Positions 24,181 through 63,824 are shown, numbered from the stretch's first letter. The stretch is DNA of 64,000 nt from Aldrovandia affinis (GCA_029706075.1 JAINUG010000213.1:1036837-1100836); one strand, 5' to 3'. The notes: a model not told the origin generated them from the sequence alone. Made by a program: numbers and translations.

Positions 24181-27100
24181 GGATTGGTATTTATAACAAG
24201 CCGAGGAGGCAAACTCTGGCTTTTGACCCTGAGACGCCATTGCCACCTCAATCACCCACCACTTTACTCAGCACCAGGTCCTGTGGCCTGGAATAAAATG
24301 CTTTTAAATGGTTTAAATCATTCAGAGAAGGTGGGAGAGAGGAGAAAACGGGGGTTGAGGAAACTCATTTGAGCGCAGGTGTGGATCCCGGGCCTCAGGC
24401 GAGGCCTTGTCAGTGAGCGGAAGAGTGGCTGAAATGATCCACACATTTTCATCCCTGGTTGATGAGGGAGAACCGAAGGAGCTGGAACTGCAGGCCTCAC
24501 AGAGCAGGGGCCTCTGAGACATCCGTGTTACCTGGCAACCGCTTTCCCACCCGCAGGGGGCTTTGCAGAACTGATCCACCGCGATCCTGTCCTGAGTACA
24601 ACGTGCGCCATCGCGCTGGAGACGCACTGAAAAGAGAGAACACCCGAGGGTCTCCCCCACCTCAAACGAAGCCTCGCTCACCCGCGCCCGTCTCCCATGG
24701 AAAAAGAAGGGTCGTTAATAGTGGGAGAAACAGTGCACACCTTGGTAATAGAGCCACCCGAATATGCTAAGGAAACTGGGAACGAGAGTAAACGAAAACG
24801 CGAAACGTGTTCGAGAAGCAACACTGGATTCAAAGCAGCAGCCACAGATACTACCTGGCCCCCGGCACACAGTCTTTTGTTTCATTTGGCTGGAAGGGAT
24901 TGGAATTTAGATTCAATGTTATGTTGCCATAGCGGCGACGTACAGCAGATTGGAATGCCGCGCACACCTGGAGAGGCTTGATCCCAGATTATTACAGTGA
25001 AGCAGGCCAGCCCCCTTTACACCAACGCACAAATTCATGAACAGAACACAAAATACAATTATACAGGATGAGACAGAACTGGGAAAGATGTATTTAACTG
25101 TATTTCGTGAGGTATTTAACTGTATTTTGTGAGGTATTTACTGTATTTTATGGTAATAATCATTATAAAATAAAGGAGGATGTGTCCTATATTCTTTTTT
25201 ACATACATTTGTTTTCAACATGGCTTTTTACTCCAGGTTAAAATGATCTGAATGGATTTGGTATACAACCCCACATTGAAACATTGGACATTTGAATGGA
25301 TGGTATCCTGACCCAAACCTGACCCATCTTGTAAAGCTTTAACAGGACACCACCCTGATTGGTTTATTGTGCTTCTTTGCAAAATGTAAAAGAGACAAGC
25401 AATAATAAAAAGTTCACTATAGGAAGAGGAAAATCCCTGACAACTGCAAAAAAAACTAAAGAGGTCTATTAGTAGAAATTGACCTCTTTCTGAATCTCCC
25501 TCTTTCTGAATCTCCCTCAGAAACATTCAATGACCAAGACATGCAGGTAGGAGGAGAGGAGCAGGAGGTGGAGGAAAGAGGAAGAGGGAGAAGCAGAGTG
25601 AGGGGAGGAGGTGGAGGAAGTGGGGGCATGTAAACAGCTGATGCGACGGAAGAGAAAGTTATTAAGCAGTTTGTATACATCGTTTACTAGTTAAAACCAT
25701 TTTAAGGAAAGGTTTCAAAAGGTCGGTTATTCACTCTAATAACCTTTTCATGGGAATCATTTGCAAAATAAACAACATCTAGTGAGAAGGTATGATGTAG
25801 GGTGCGTATAAAACATAATGCCACAATCAAAATGAATTTGATATTTATGTTTGGTAGTTTTCCTCTGTGATTATTAATGTTTTTTGTTGAGTGCTAATAT
25901 TTCCAAGCAAAAATAAATGAATACATTCATAAATTAAATAAAAAATAAAATTGTTTTGCCCTCAGGTGACAGCAGGTGCTCTGTGAGTCCATGTATAATA
26001 AAGAAAAGCCCCTGCATTATTACAGTGACACTCAAAGATAATTACATCTAAATGGATGGTAAATTGTCGGCACAGTCATTTACTGATGCTAAAAATACTT
26101 CCTACAATTATTTTGAAATGATTCAGACCTGTGAAAATCCATGGCAACTGTAGAAAACAAAAAAGGCTGACCTTAATCTGTTGCTATAACAACCCCCCCC
26201 CCACACACACACACACACACACACTACCCCACCCCATCACTGAAACAGTGCAATTTTCTTTAATTAGCGCTGATGCTACCAACAGCAAGTACGGCAGTGA
26301 GATCATTTTGACACACAATCCTTGGAGCTTCGGGTTGTGAAAATCTGAATCGTGCAGTAACATGAATAACATACTGCATAAAAAAGTATACAAACTTATT
26401 TGATCTCTGTCCTACCATAATATTTTATTTTCTATCTCTCCGCGTGCTCACCGACATCTGAAGCAGGGTGGCTTGGGCATGGAGGGAGAGTATGGACAGG
26501 GCTCTGCTGTTCTGCTGCTTGGTTCTGTTTTACCAGCTGTGGCTTTAAAATGCAGGGCAGAGAACATGTGGGTGGACCTATTGGTCTGCTTGAAAAACTG
26601 CAGTGTGGTTAGCACAGTGGTAAGTCTAACTGTCATTAAGCAAAGTGCATAGAGAGGCATTATAGAAGCAACCTTCGTATGAGACACATCGGACTATTTT
26701 AAAACACCGGTTAAGTAACCTACTATTAGCAGCTCAAAATCAGACTTGCCTTTTCCTAAATGGAAAATGTTGTGAGGGCTTCATTAGAAAACTGTGCTAG
26801 ATGTTATGTTGCTCCCGTATCTACCCATTTGGCAAGGATTGACAATACAGAATTTCATGGCTTATATAAAAGCTAGCCCTGCAGACTTTCCGAAAGATGC
26901 TTTCCTGTGACCTCTTTATTCAGAACAACAACACAGACAAGACTCCCATTTATATATATTGAAAAAGGCCGGAAAGAAAATGCTGATTGGCTGCTTCTCC
27001 TTGCTGAAATTGATTGGTTTCACATTTGGTTAAATGCCAATTTGTTTCACTTTGAGATCAAACAAATTCAAAGAAGCACATTTAAGATCAAATCATTAAA

Positions 27101-28551
27101 CTAGCTAGCTGTGGATAATGTTAGCTGGCTTCATTACTGTATAGCTTCTGTATACTTCAATATATCATAAGCAGTCTGTCAGGAAATTCATTGGAAAACT
27201 ATAATGCCAAATTAATCTGGCTGGAATTGTAAATGTCCTGATTGTGTCAGCAATCCCAACCAATGCTTCAAACTAGTATTTGTGTAACTAGCAAGATACC
27301 TCATCAAGTTTCTGTGAGTCTTATCGAAATTATATATTTAGCTAGTAATTTTAAATGTATTAAAATTGTAATATTGTTGTTAGGTTTCCTAGCTTGGTAG
27401 TCATCTGAGAATTGATCAGGGCTTATTTATTTTTTAAATATGTGACAAAAATTGGTTTATAAATGTAAACATGCAAAAAAAGTACTGTAAAACAATTCCA
27501 AACATTTTAAAATTAAAATGTCAAGAGCAATTTATTGATTTAGACATGTATTTATTCAGAGTTGAAGAAACTGACTGCCTCACTCTAGTTCACTCCAGTT
27601 TGCCATTCTCACTTTCACATTAGGGTTACCTAGAATATGCATTCTGAGCTCAGAAAGATGTGCTTTTGAATGCTAGGGGGAATTTGTGAAAAGGCTGTAA
27701 AAGGGGAGCAGTGGAGAGCAGGGTTCTGCTAGTCAGAGCACATGACTTAGGCTGTGCTTGGGCAGGCAGCCGGAACAAGCTGTGAAAAAACATAGCAATA
27801 ATGCAGCTATTTGCGGCAGGAGGTTAGTGCCCCCTGTGTGATTTCATGACAACATGTGCTGAAGTTAGAGAATGACACATTCCAGATAATCTGCAGCAGA
27901 GGCAATGATGCAAGGGGAGGGATATTTTACTAAGAAAAAGCAGAGGTGTATTATGTATCATTGCATATACAGTATACAGTATATTATTGCCTATTTTTAT
28001 TTCAGTATATAAAGGTTAATAAAAGTATATAAAGGTTAATAAAAGGTCATTATATATCAGTGAGTTATCAGTGAATAGCTGAATGGTGAGGGGATGTTTT
28101 CTACCTGAGAGCACCATGAATGTTCTGTAGTTTTTAGATACTAACTTCTGAAGCCTAAATATGACACAAAAGCTAAAGATCTTTACAGCAGTGTCTACCC
28201 AAGCCAATACATAACGTGGGGCTTAAAGCCTCAGATGCACCAGTTTAAGCAGATAACCTAAGTTATTGCCAGATCATATTCAGGTCTTGTTGATAATACT
28301 ATAGACTAGCCTCAGCATGGTATCAACACTATGGTGCTGTTGTGACTCAAAAGCGCCCTCTTGTGTTCATATTTTTAAATGGGCAAACAGAAGACTATAC
28401 TACGTAATTATTGAATTTCTCTTATTGGTTTCATTCTGTATGTTAAATAGTATAAATACTTTATCATAGAAACATATGCATGCCATAATGCCTCTCATAT
28501 TTATGCTAATTATATTGCAATATGTGTATATACATATATACATGCAAACAC

Positions 28552-29060
28552 ACAGGGGGTTGACAAAATAATGGAAACATCAAATGAAAAAGGAAGATTG
28601 AATTTTTAAGTAACTAAAACGCAATTAAAAAGGAGTCTACACATGTGTTTCATATTAATATTAATACTAATTACCAATATGTTTCTGCTATAAAAGGCGT
28701 TTTAAAATCAGCACTTTAATATGTGAGTAACTAAAGCAACATGAGAGATGTAACAGATTCTGAAAGAGGTCAAATGGTGACCGAATTGCAGCTGTGTCAG
28801 TCACAGAAATAGCAAAATGATTTAATTTGTGAAGGAGAACAGGGTGGAAAATCATGATGCCATTCGCCAAAGGAAAGAAGAACAGTGGTCGCGAGTCGAA
28901 GCTCACCAACAGGGATAGACGGACACTTAACAGGATAGTTGCTAAAAATCACAAAATAACAGCCTCAAAAATGACTACAAAACTGAATCTACACCTCCGT
29001 GACCCAGTCTCAACAAAAACTGTACCTCGTGAGCTTCACAGAGCTGATATATTATTTTTA
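28552..29060 (+). mobile_element. Tc1-like transposon remnant
   Basis: Left end GGGGTTGACAAAATAATGGA, then a transposase N-terminal piece on the plus strand (28875-29045, with ESKLTNRDRRTLNRIVAKNH and TVPRELHRADI), which is the Tc1/Tc3 helix-turn-helix DNA-binding region. A preceding piece with GAGGTCAAATGG and GTCAGTCACAGAAATAGCAA is in another frame. The catalytic half and the right end are missing. Confidence 0.8.
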
Positions 29061-29126
29061 AAAACAACTGTAAAGCTTTTAAAAAATTAATCACAAATAA
29101 AAAACAGACGATAAATGATTACATAA

Positions 29127-29206
29127 GTATTCACCCCCTTGACTTAATATGCGGTAGAAGCACCTTTAGCTGCTGTGAGTCTATTAAGTCAAGGGGGTGA
29201 ATATGT
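29127..29206. mobile_element. Short fold-back, Tc1-type terminal sequence
   Basis: TATTCACCCCCTTGACTTAA and its exact complement about 37 bases later form a perfect hairpin arm of about 19 bases. The word TATTCACCCCCTTG is typical of a fish Tc1-like terminal repeat, so this looks like a collapsed element. Confidence 0.6.
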
Positions 29207-30099
29207 ACCTTTAATATGTAGGCTTAAAAAAACTGTATTAATTAGTAATGATTTTTATTATATGCGCATCTGCCATATTATGTAGTTCAGTGGTTACTAT
29301 TGCATGAAACTTTCACAGCTGAATTCTGTAGGAAGTGTGTGGACTTCCTTTTATCCAGCTAAAAGTTACATCATGGCTATTCTACCGTTTATTCCCATAT
29401 GAGTGCTTTAGAATCTACTTTGTTTCTACTTGCGTTGTACAGGCATCCCTGTAACTAAACAATTACATTATTTTTGTGCTTTTTTTTTTGTATTGACTAC
29501 CTTTGTTTTCCAAAGAATACCAAATGAATAATTGTAGGCCATGTAGTGTTCCTGGTCAGTAATGAAACATCTTCACACACAGCCACACCACCAGGTCCGG
29601 CTGTCAGGCACCATCCTCTCAACTAATGAAGGAACTGTAGGCAACATAGTTGCGATTCTCTTCACAATTGTTGATATTTTGTGTCTGTTTGCTCTTTTGC
29701 GTCAGTTCTTATAAAGTGGTAGATGTAAAATCACTGCACAGTGATCACTTATGCCTGTCCCCGTTCCCTCAACTGTTTCAGTAAGACCTGAGAGCTCGTA
29801 TGCCTCCCTTTTGGTCTGCCTTGCCTTGTCCGATTCCTTTCCTACACATTGCCAGCAATCCATAACAATGAAACAGCGACGTTTTGTCAAAAAGCGTTAT
29901 CTTTATCCACTGAATTATTGAGGGAATAACTTTAACTTTAACTTTAGAATACGGACACTGACGACCAAAAAGTAAAGAAATTATTTTTAATAAATCAGAA
30001 ACAATGACAGACCAAGAACAGGTTAACGTTTCACATAAAGCTCGGAACTAAAATATAAGCGTATCAGTGGTCCTGAAGAAGCTTGCAGAGATGCACAGC

Positions 30100-30232
30100 G
30101 AATAGCCAATGGGTGGAGACGATTTTACAACGTACTTCCGCACATGTGCGCATCGGAGGTAGACCCGGGTGAAGCACTAGTTTTCAGTTAGGATTTTCAA
30201 TTGGGGTAAAACGAGCAGATGTCAATTTGGAA
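30100..30232 (+). promoter_or_regulatory. PNPT1: Probable PNPT1 core promoter and 5' UTR
   Basis: A CCAAT box (AGCCAATGGG, about 30102-30111) lies about 120 bases upstream of the start codon. It is followed by a CG-containing stretch with CACATGTGCGCAT, which resembles part of an NRF1-type site. No TATA box is seen. The position fits a TATA-less housekeeping promoter. The exact transcription start cannot be read from sequence. Confidence 0.4.

Positions 30233-30236
<4 letters not shown>
30219..30236 (+). promoter_or_regulatory. PNPT1: Upstream ORF overlapping the PNPT1 start codon
   Basis: A five-codon upstream ORF (ATG TCA ATT TGG AAA TGA) ends with a TGA that overlaps the main PNPT1 ATG as ATGA. 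The uORF start has C at -3 (weak); the main start has G at -3. If transcripts begin upstream of 30219, ribosomes would have to leak past it or reinitiate. The sequence is direct observation; a translational role is inference. Confidence 0.55.
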
Positions 30237-42899
<12,663 letters not shown>

Positions 42900-43334
42900 A
42901 AGGGCTCCCGCCTCCAGCTGCTGTGCTCATAAAGACCATGAGCGTGAGCACAGCATTGCCATGGGGACAGGAGATGGCCGTGTCAACTCCTCCTGGCCTT
43001 CATTTCATGTTCATCTGAGTGGTCATGGATTTCATAAAAAGGACCTTTTGACCCCCCACCACATGCATACCCACACACACAACTCCCTGTGATTACCTGT
43101 CTGTATGCCTGTGTGCCTGTATTTCAATTAAAGTCAACCAGAAGCTGCTGACATAAAACTATTGTTTTTCCTCTGTTAACTGCTAGTTAACGAACTACAC
43201 CTGGGTGAATGTGTACATGTGTCTGATGAGAATGGGGAAACAATTTGGCCAATGTTTTAAAAGCCCTGAGCATCTTTTGATATTTTTGTATCAACTTCTG
43301 GTATGTATGTAAATGTTTTTGTATGATAATGTGT

Positions 43335-43340
43335 AATAAA
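43335..43340 (+). other. PNPT1: PNPT1 polyadenylation signal
   Basis: Canonical AATAAA 436 bases after the PNPT1 stop codon. It is the first one downstream and lies about 480 bases before the likely PPP4R3B transcription start, so it is the probable 3' end. Confidence 0.6.
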
Positions 43341-43699
43341 TATGGAAAATAATAACTACTTAAATTGATTCATATTTTTATCCAGGTGCATATTTGTATG
43401 GGAAAAAATGTGCCTTAGCAAATAGGTTAGGTTTTTGACTGTTTTGACAAACAGTATAACTAGTATCACCTGTCAAATGTACTCATTATTCCTCAAACTG
43501 CTCACCATAATTGAAATATTGAACCACAGCTATTGTATAATCGTGTCTGATGAAATACATAAATGTCAGTCACTACATTAATTTTATATATGGAGGAGCA
43601 TATGTGTTAGTTTTACGAAATTAATGCGAACACAAGTATTAACCTTAATGTCAAAATGTGGGTGGCATGTGAGTGTTTTGTTCTCGCAACGTTACTTGG

Positions 43700-44080
43700 T
43701 TTTGTAAGCGCTCCACAACGACTACCGGCTTCCGTAGCCCCTTAAAGGAAACCCCGCGGCGGCCACCGGTTTGATTGACGTAGGGAAAGAAAAAGACACA
43801 AGATCGGATTACAAGATGGCGGACAGTGGTTTGTAGAGAGGAGCGGTCGAAATACACATTGTTTTTGTGTGTCTAACGGCGGATTTTCAGTTTGTTGCTT
43901 CGGCCTTCCATAATAAGAACGTTTACTGTACTGTGTTCGAGAGTCTGTTCTGAGTTATATTGCAGAATTTTGCACTACAGACTCAATAGCGTGTTTGGAA
44001 CATGCGGGTAGAAACAAAGTTTAAAGCTCGGGGTTAAGAAATATAATTTATTAAAAGATAGGGCGAAGAAGTGGGGAACC
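43700..44080 (+). promoter_or_regulatory. PPP4R3B: PPP4R3B promoter and 5' UTR with YY1-type site and two uORFs
   Basis: CG-rich stretch (CCCCGCGGCGGCCACCGG near 43752) followed by ACAAGATGGCGGACAG at 43811-43826, a strong match to the YY1 motif that often sits at or just after the start of TATA-less transcription units. Its ATG opens a six-codon uORF (M A D S G L, 43816-43836). A second uORF of eleven codons runs 44002-44037. Both end before the main ATG at 44081. Promoter function is inferred from motif and position. Confidence 0.5.
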
Positions 44081-58555
<14,475 letters not shown>

Positions 58556-61500
58556 ACGCGTAGCAGCAGCCCCTTCTGGTCCGGAGTCGGACAGTGCCAC
58601 TGTCTACAGCCCGCTGGACCCGAGAGCCCACAGCACACCCCCACTCCTACACACCCACCCGGATCCAGGAGGACCAGAGCCGCCAACCAACCGCGTGCCA
58701 ATGCCCACCCCCCTGGCACCTCCCCCCCCCCCACGCACTCCGCTGCACCGGCAGGGACCGCGCCTCTACCGCCGCTACCTTTTCACCAAGGAGCCCCGGG
58801 GAGCCTGTCAGGCTAGCAGGACTAGCGGCGTAGTTATGGAAGCTCGATCGGACTCCGATCTCCTTACACTCTTAGGGTGGGGTGGGGCGGGGGGAACTAG
58901 GCAAAAAGTCAACAGAAAAACACACAAAAACAACAAATAAAGCGATCTTCGTTCCAAGGAGCAGGACTCTTAACTCTGAAACCGGGCCTCTAGTCGGGGC
59001 CCGTGTTGGAACTACATCAGCCAGGAACCCTGTATTCATAATTTTATTAAAAGTACTGTACAGAGTGTTATTTTTTTTTTTTTTTTTTTTCTTCCTTTTT
59101 TAAAAATCATTTGCCCCCTTGGAAGATTTTAAAGGGGAGAGCTAGACACCTGCCAGTGTGGTTTTGAGCACACAAAAGGTGGGACCACCGTTTACCCTTT
59201 TAAATTGAAACATTTGATGACTTGTAATAAGCAGAGTTTCAATGCTGGTTTTAATAACCACATAATAGTCCACACGTTGCTGGCCTGAACGAGGATGACC
59301 GTAGTTTTCAGTGTTACGGCGCTTTGATCCACTTTTCATTCTCTTACAAGAGGGGTGTGCATTTGTTCAGGGAAGAATCATTTTTATCGTACAACCCAAG
59401 GGTTCGACTGGGGGCGTCTGGAGATTGCCAGCTTTATGAAAGCCTTTTCCTCTCAGTGCTGTAGCGGTGCTCGCCTCCTCGAAGTTCACCAGTACGTCAC
59501 ACGAGCGAGTGTTCTGCTTTTAATCACAACGTGACTAAAACCGCTCCTTTCGAGGGAACGGGGCATCTGTGGGGCCCGTTCCACGTGTAGTCCTGAGAAA
59601 TGACAGCCAGCTGCCTCCGATCTGCACACATTCCAATTGACACACACACGAGTTTCAGAAGCACGGGGAGAAAAGGAGCATTTCGTTCTGAACAAGCGTA
59701 CCGACTGGGAGGCTTAGCGTTCACAGAGGAGGAGGGCGTCTAGAGAAAATAGTTTATTTTTTTTGGCCATAGAATTTTGTACAAGTGCGTTTACTACCAC
59801 TATCTCCATTCTACATCATTTGTATACATTTGATATTTGAAAAGGTTTCAGATTAAATGTGACCCTGGCATTAAACTCTAACCTAGTCTTATTTTAATGA
59901 TTGCTTTTGTTTTTTAATCTTTTGTTTTTACCCCCCTGTGTCTGTTTCGATTGGTGATGCAGTATATTGATGAATTGCCATAACCCTGTAAATGTTTGTA
60001 AAATATCCAGCCAGTTGAAGATGAAATGCGGATTCTAGTTTTGTATGAAGACCATCCTCGCCCGACCGCCGCACAGTCCATTCAGTTTCCCTTTAGATCT
60101 ATATTCAAAAGGAAATGGCCTTGTGAAATGTACATTTCGTTCATTGTAAGTTTTCCAACAAAGTCATTGTATTCTACTGGCAATATTTTTGGTACACGAG
60201 CCATTTTAGGCATGCTTCTTGCCCTCAATGATATGTTCCTCATGGCAACATATATTCCACGCATTAAACCATGTTTATGCTTTGATTGACAGGTTGGTTA
60301 TGTGTTGCTACTTACTGCGAGACGGTAAACTGGTTATTTGTTCGATCTGGGCTGGAAATGACAGCACCAAAAAGCACTATGTATGCAGGGTTTACAGAAG
60401 AAGTGGAGACCTACGGGAACAAACTCACTGTGCAAAGACATCCAGTCCTATTCAATCTCCTAGATCAAGCAAAGAAAGTGAAAGTTTTTGTTACAGTGCA
60501 CAAATGCTTAGCTGGGTCAAGCAGAAAGGAAAATTGATCTTAATTGATCTTGGTTTTTATAGAAAGGGTAGCCTACTGGACATCTGGAAATGGGAGGCTA
60601 CAAGGGATGAAGCGCGGTACCAGGAGAACCGTCGAGGACCTCGCTGAAGGTGAAGTCGTTACTAAACCACATATAAAGATGAGCTCATGCACGTCAGACT
60701 AGCACTTCAGGCTAGTCTTGCCAAACCTGCTGCCTGAGCCCCAGTTCATTACAAATCCACATTGAGGTCAAAATTCTTTCCAGATCATGACAGTGGTATG
60801 ACTTGTGCAGAAAGATTTTGTTTTGGTGTGAAAATCACACATTTTTTTAACTATGTAAATCGATTTACACTATCGATCAAATCCTCAATTATCTGCTTGA
60901 ACATGCAAAGGGGGCTCTCCTTGGTCGTTTGTGAAAGCTGTTCTCCGAAGGTACCGTGCCAGACGAGCTTAATCGCGTGCGTACCATACTACAACTTGTG
61001 CGCCGTCAGCTGAAGCAGCGAACGTATTCGTGAACCACTTCAAACTTTGACATCCTGAAACCTTGTGCTCATTAACTTTATAGTTGACATGTACATCTTG
61101 CATGCATGCTTGAGTGTGGAAAAAAACGAATCTAAGCAGTATTTCAGTTCTCCAAATGGCACTTTTTACAGCCCACATTTAACCAATAAACCTTAGCTTA
61201 GTTTATTTCCTCAGATAACTCAATAATTTAACTGGTAAATGTGTGGAATATTTCCCTTCTGATTGGATTCAATCCAAATGAATACGTTGCATCAAAATAT
61301 AACGTACAGGTTTTTCCATTTCAGAGTATTCGGTTAAAACATGATTTTAAACTTGAAACCGGAAAATGTTAATGTCCGCCTTAATAAAAGTACAAGTTCA
61401 TTCAAATGTGGAAATGTCACTTGAACGTTGGTTCCTTGTTTTACTTAACACAACAATTAAGCTGGACTTGAATTGGAAAAGAGTCTATCAACACTAATGT

Positions 61501-61828
61501 AAGCAAGAGTAGTTTGCTTCTATACTCCATTTTTATAGGCAACAGTGGTTTGGATTATGATATCTACTGAAAAATGTGTATATATAAAATTGTATTAACT
61601 AGACAGTATACAGGTCATAATATAGATCCAGTACATTATCTCCTTTCATTAAGTCTATTTTGGACTAAGGTTTCAATATTCCGTTGTTCCATTATAGCAC
61701 ACTGATGCCAAAAGCAATTAAGCAGCAGTCCACGCATGTACTCCAGGGTGAATTTAAAGTCCATCTCGGTTGAAATGATTGCTCTTCACTCAAAAAGGAA
61801 AAAAGAAGAAAGAAAAATCTTCTTCGCC
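58556..61828 (+). other. Convergent 3' region of PPP4R3B and CFAP36
   Basis: After the PPP4R3B stop this 3.3 kb stretch holds its 3' UTR. Candidate plus-strand AATAAA signals are at 58936-58941, 61185-61190 and 61383-61388. TTTATT at 61202-61207 would serve as AATAAA for CFAP36 on the minus strand. There is a poly-T run at 59069-59090. No further gene was recognised; the short ORFs look random. Confidence 0.55.
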
Positions 61829-61912
61829 TTACTTTTTAATCACCTCCTCTTTGAGCTTTTCGGCCAAGTGTTTCCTTTTCTGCAACCTCTTTTTCTCTTC
61901 TACAGAGACGTC
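61829..61912 (-). CDS. CFAP36: CFAP36 last coding exon
   Basis: Minus strand: acceptor TTGCGAAG, then DVSVEEKKRLQKRKHLAEKL and KEEVIKK followed by TAA (61829-61831). This matches the CFAP36 (CCDC104) C-terminus as I remember it (AEEKQ...LLAEKLKEEVINK and stop). CFAP36 is a cilium-associated protein with an N-terminal BART-like ARL3-binding domain, not in this window. Convergent orientation beside PPP4R3B matches the human locus. Confidence 0.9.
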   Translation of the reverse strand, partial: DVSVEEKKRLQKRKHLAEKLKEEVIKK

Positions 61913-61960
61913 CTTCGCAACACAAAAACAAACAGCGTTACGTTCTGAAGGGTCACTTTT

Positions 61961-62266
61961 ACATTATTACATTACAGGCATTTGGCAGACGCTCTTATCC
62001 AGAGCGACGTGCAACAAAGTGTTAACCGTAGTCAAGAACAGTTTAGCTGAAAGCCACCCTAGTGGGAAGTACAGTTCCTAGGTGCTAGGAGCAACCACAT
62101 AGTTAAACTAGGACCCTGTAGGTAAATCTAGCCACAATTCAAAGGTAGCAATAAAGCAATCAATGCAGAAAATAATGCCTAAGCCTAATACAATACATAA
62201 ACAAGTAGACATGTGTAAAACTAAGCAACTATGTCCCTAAGTTAACAAAAACCGGACTACGGGGAG
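61961..62266 (-). mobile_element. LINE-tail-like element (CFAP36 last intron)
   Basis: Longest copy on this strand of the non-tRNA family: TACAGGCATTTGGCAGACGC, then AGTCAAGAACAGTTTAGCTG, TGGGAAGTACAGTTCC, GGACCCTGTAGGTAAATC, GCCTAAGCCTAATACAATAC, ending AAAACCGGACTACGGGGAG. The copy at 15728 ends at the same word. Confidence 0.75.
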
Positions 62267-62325
62267 AGGTCACTTCTGCAACATTGTCCTAACGGAAAAG
62301 AAAGAATAGAAAAGCTCAGGATCAC

Positions 62326-62430
62326 CTTTTTGTTCTGTGCCACTAGGGGCGCACTTCCTGTTTGCGAGCCGTTGGTCTTCTCTGCCGATACACCCTTTGC
62401 ACTGGCTCTCCGTTTTGTGGCAGCATCCTC
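62326..62430 (-). CDS. CFAP36: CFAP36 penultimate coding exon
   Basis: Minus strand: acceptor CATACACACAG, 35 codons EDAATKRRASAKGVSAEKTN and GSQTGSAPLVAQNKK, donor GTGATC. It is phase 0 at both ends, fitting the exons on either side. Low-complexity, lysine/serine-rich linker; sequence identity to other species is expected to be weak here, so it is supported mainly by frame and splice sites. Confidence 0.75.
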
Positions 62431-62949
62431 CTGTGTGTATGTAAACAGGAAGAGCAATGCATTTAGAACAAAACAAACGGCATCATGCCACGACTGGAAA
62501 CTTGTTTTACCTGATTGGAATGGTAAAACAAGTACGTTTTTACAAACTGGTGACTAATAGTAGTTTTGGTGAAACGGCAGACGTGCCAAAAGCACAATTT
62601 GATAAGTCGGCAGAGATTCAATCAAATCGAGTGATCAATCAAATTTGCGGCCTTTGTGGAGTCGTTCCTGTAAGGTAAGGTAATGTCCCTTATGCATACT
62701 ACTGTCTTCATTTTATTTCATTTTATTTCATTTTAACACTACTGGTAATGTGTCTCTCAAATAAATATCCTTTTCATCCGTCCTTTCACACTGCCTAATA
62801 CCCATTGTAATCTGCCTTTCGTTTCACTGCATTTTTGACAGAAACAAAATGAACAGAATGGTACAGATAATGGTTAATACTGGCCAGGCTTGATCATTAC
62901 ACTGGGTGAGATCATTACCAACACAAAGTAGCAGGGATGTGACTCTACG

Positions 62950-63650
62950 TTCACTGAACCCATGACCTGAGGGCCTGTAGGGGCTCTGTGTGTATGTGAG
63001 GTACAGGTGTGTGTGTGTGTGTGTGTGTGGTTAGGGGCTCTGTGTGTATGTGAGATACAGGTGTGTGTGTGTGGTTAGGGGCTCTGTGTGTATGTGAGAT
63101 ACAGGTGTGTGTGTGTGTGTGTGGTTAGGGGCTCTGTGTGTGTGTGGTTAGGGGCTCTGTGTGTATGTGAGATACAGGTGTGTGTGTGTGTGTGTGTGTG
63201 GTTAGGGGCTCTGTGTGTATGTGAGATACAGGTGTGTGTGTGTGTGGTTAGGGGCTCTGTGTGTATGTGAGATACAGGTGTGTGTGTGTGTGGTTAGGGG
63301 CTCTGTGTGTAGTGGTTAGGGGCTGTGTGTGTGTGTGTGGTTAGGGGCTCTGTGTGAGGGAGTGGTTAGGGGCCCTGTGTGAGGGAGTGGTTGTGAGGGT
63401 GTGTGGTTAGGGGCTCTGTGTGTGGGTGTGGTTAGGGGCTCTGTGTGAGGGTGTGGTTAGGGGCTCTGTGTGTATGTGGGATGTGAGGGAGTGGTTGGGC
63501 TCTGTGTGAGGGAGTGGTTAGGGGCCCTGTGTGAGGGATGGTTAGGGGCTCTGTGTGAGGGTGTGGTTAGGGGCTCTGTGTGAGGGGTGTGGTTAGGGGC
63601 TCTGTGTGAGGGTGTGGTTAGGGGCTCTGTGTGGGGGGTGTGGTACAGGG
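62950..63650 (+). repeat. GGTTAGGGGCTCTGTGTG minisatellite with (GT)n spacers
   Basis: About twenty units of GGTTAGGGGCTCTGTGTG, separated at first by TATGTGAGATACAG plus (GT)n and later by short GAGGGTGT spacers. It lies in a CFAP36 intron and ends within about 15 bases of the donor of the exon at 63657-63797. TTAGGG here is part of a longer unit, not telomeric repeat. Confidence 0.9.
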
Positions 63651-63656
63651 TCTTAC

Positions 63657-63797
63657 AGGTGTGGGTGTGGTCAGGCCTGGCTCCAGGGAGGCGTGTTTGG
63701 ACTGCTGCTCCTTCTTCAGGGCCTGCAGCTTGTCTCTCTGCTGCCTGAGATACTGAGCCCTCTGCTGCAGCTGCTCCTGCTGGCCCACCGACAGCTC
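63657..63797 (-). CDS. CFAP36: CFAP36 coiled-coil coding exon
   Basis: Minus strand: acceptor TGTGGTGCAG, 47 codons beginning ELSVGQQEQLQQRAQYLRQQ and RDKLQALKKEQQSK, donor GTAAGA. The L-Q-x-R-x-x-Y-L-R-Q-Q-R-D-K-L pattern is the predicted coiled coil of the CFAP36 C-terminal half. It is phase 0 at both ends. The rest of the gene lies beyond the right edge. Confidence 0.87.
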
Positions 63798-63824
63798 CTG
63801 CACCACACACATGCACATCCATAC

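Larger units (their letters stand above)
19670..30232. other. Divergent intergenic region between CCDC88A and PNPT1
   Basis: Contains no recognisable exon. It must hold both promoters: the CCDC88A side has a GCTAGC-rich stretch (19880-19935) and a CG-containing stretch (20380-20650). Repeats present: LINE-tail copy (22301-22490), a (GAT)(TTG)(TTA) array (22541-22627), SINE (23404-23632), GGGGATA array (23935-24180), (CA)n (26193-26224), Tc1-like remnant (28552-29060) and a fold-back (29127-29206). The rest is AT-rich and featureless to me. I looked for mir-216/mir-217 mature sequences and saw none. Confidence 0.6.

Noticed and set aside
19670-30232. mir-216/mir-217 cluster or EFEMP1 exons
   Set aside because: Human synteny made these worth looking for, but no matching mature miRNA or EGF-domain exon sequence was seen.
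62950-63650. Interstitial telomeric repeat (TTAGGG)
   Set aside because: TTAGGG occurs only inside the longer GGTTAGGGGCTCTGTGTG unit and is never tandem by itself.
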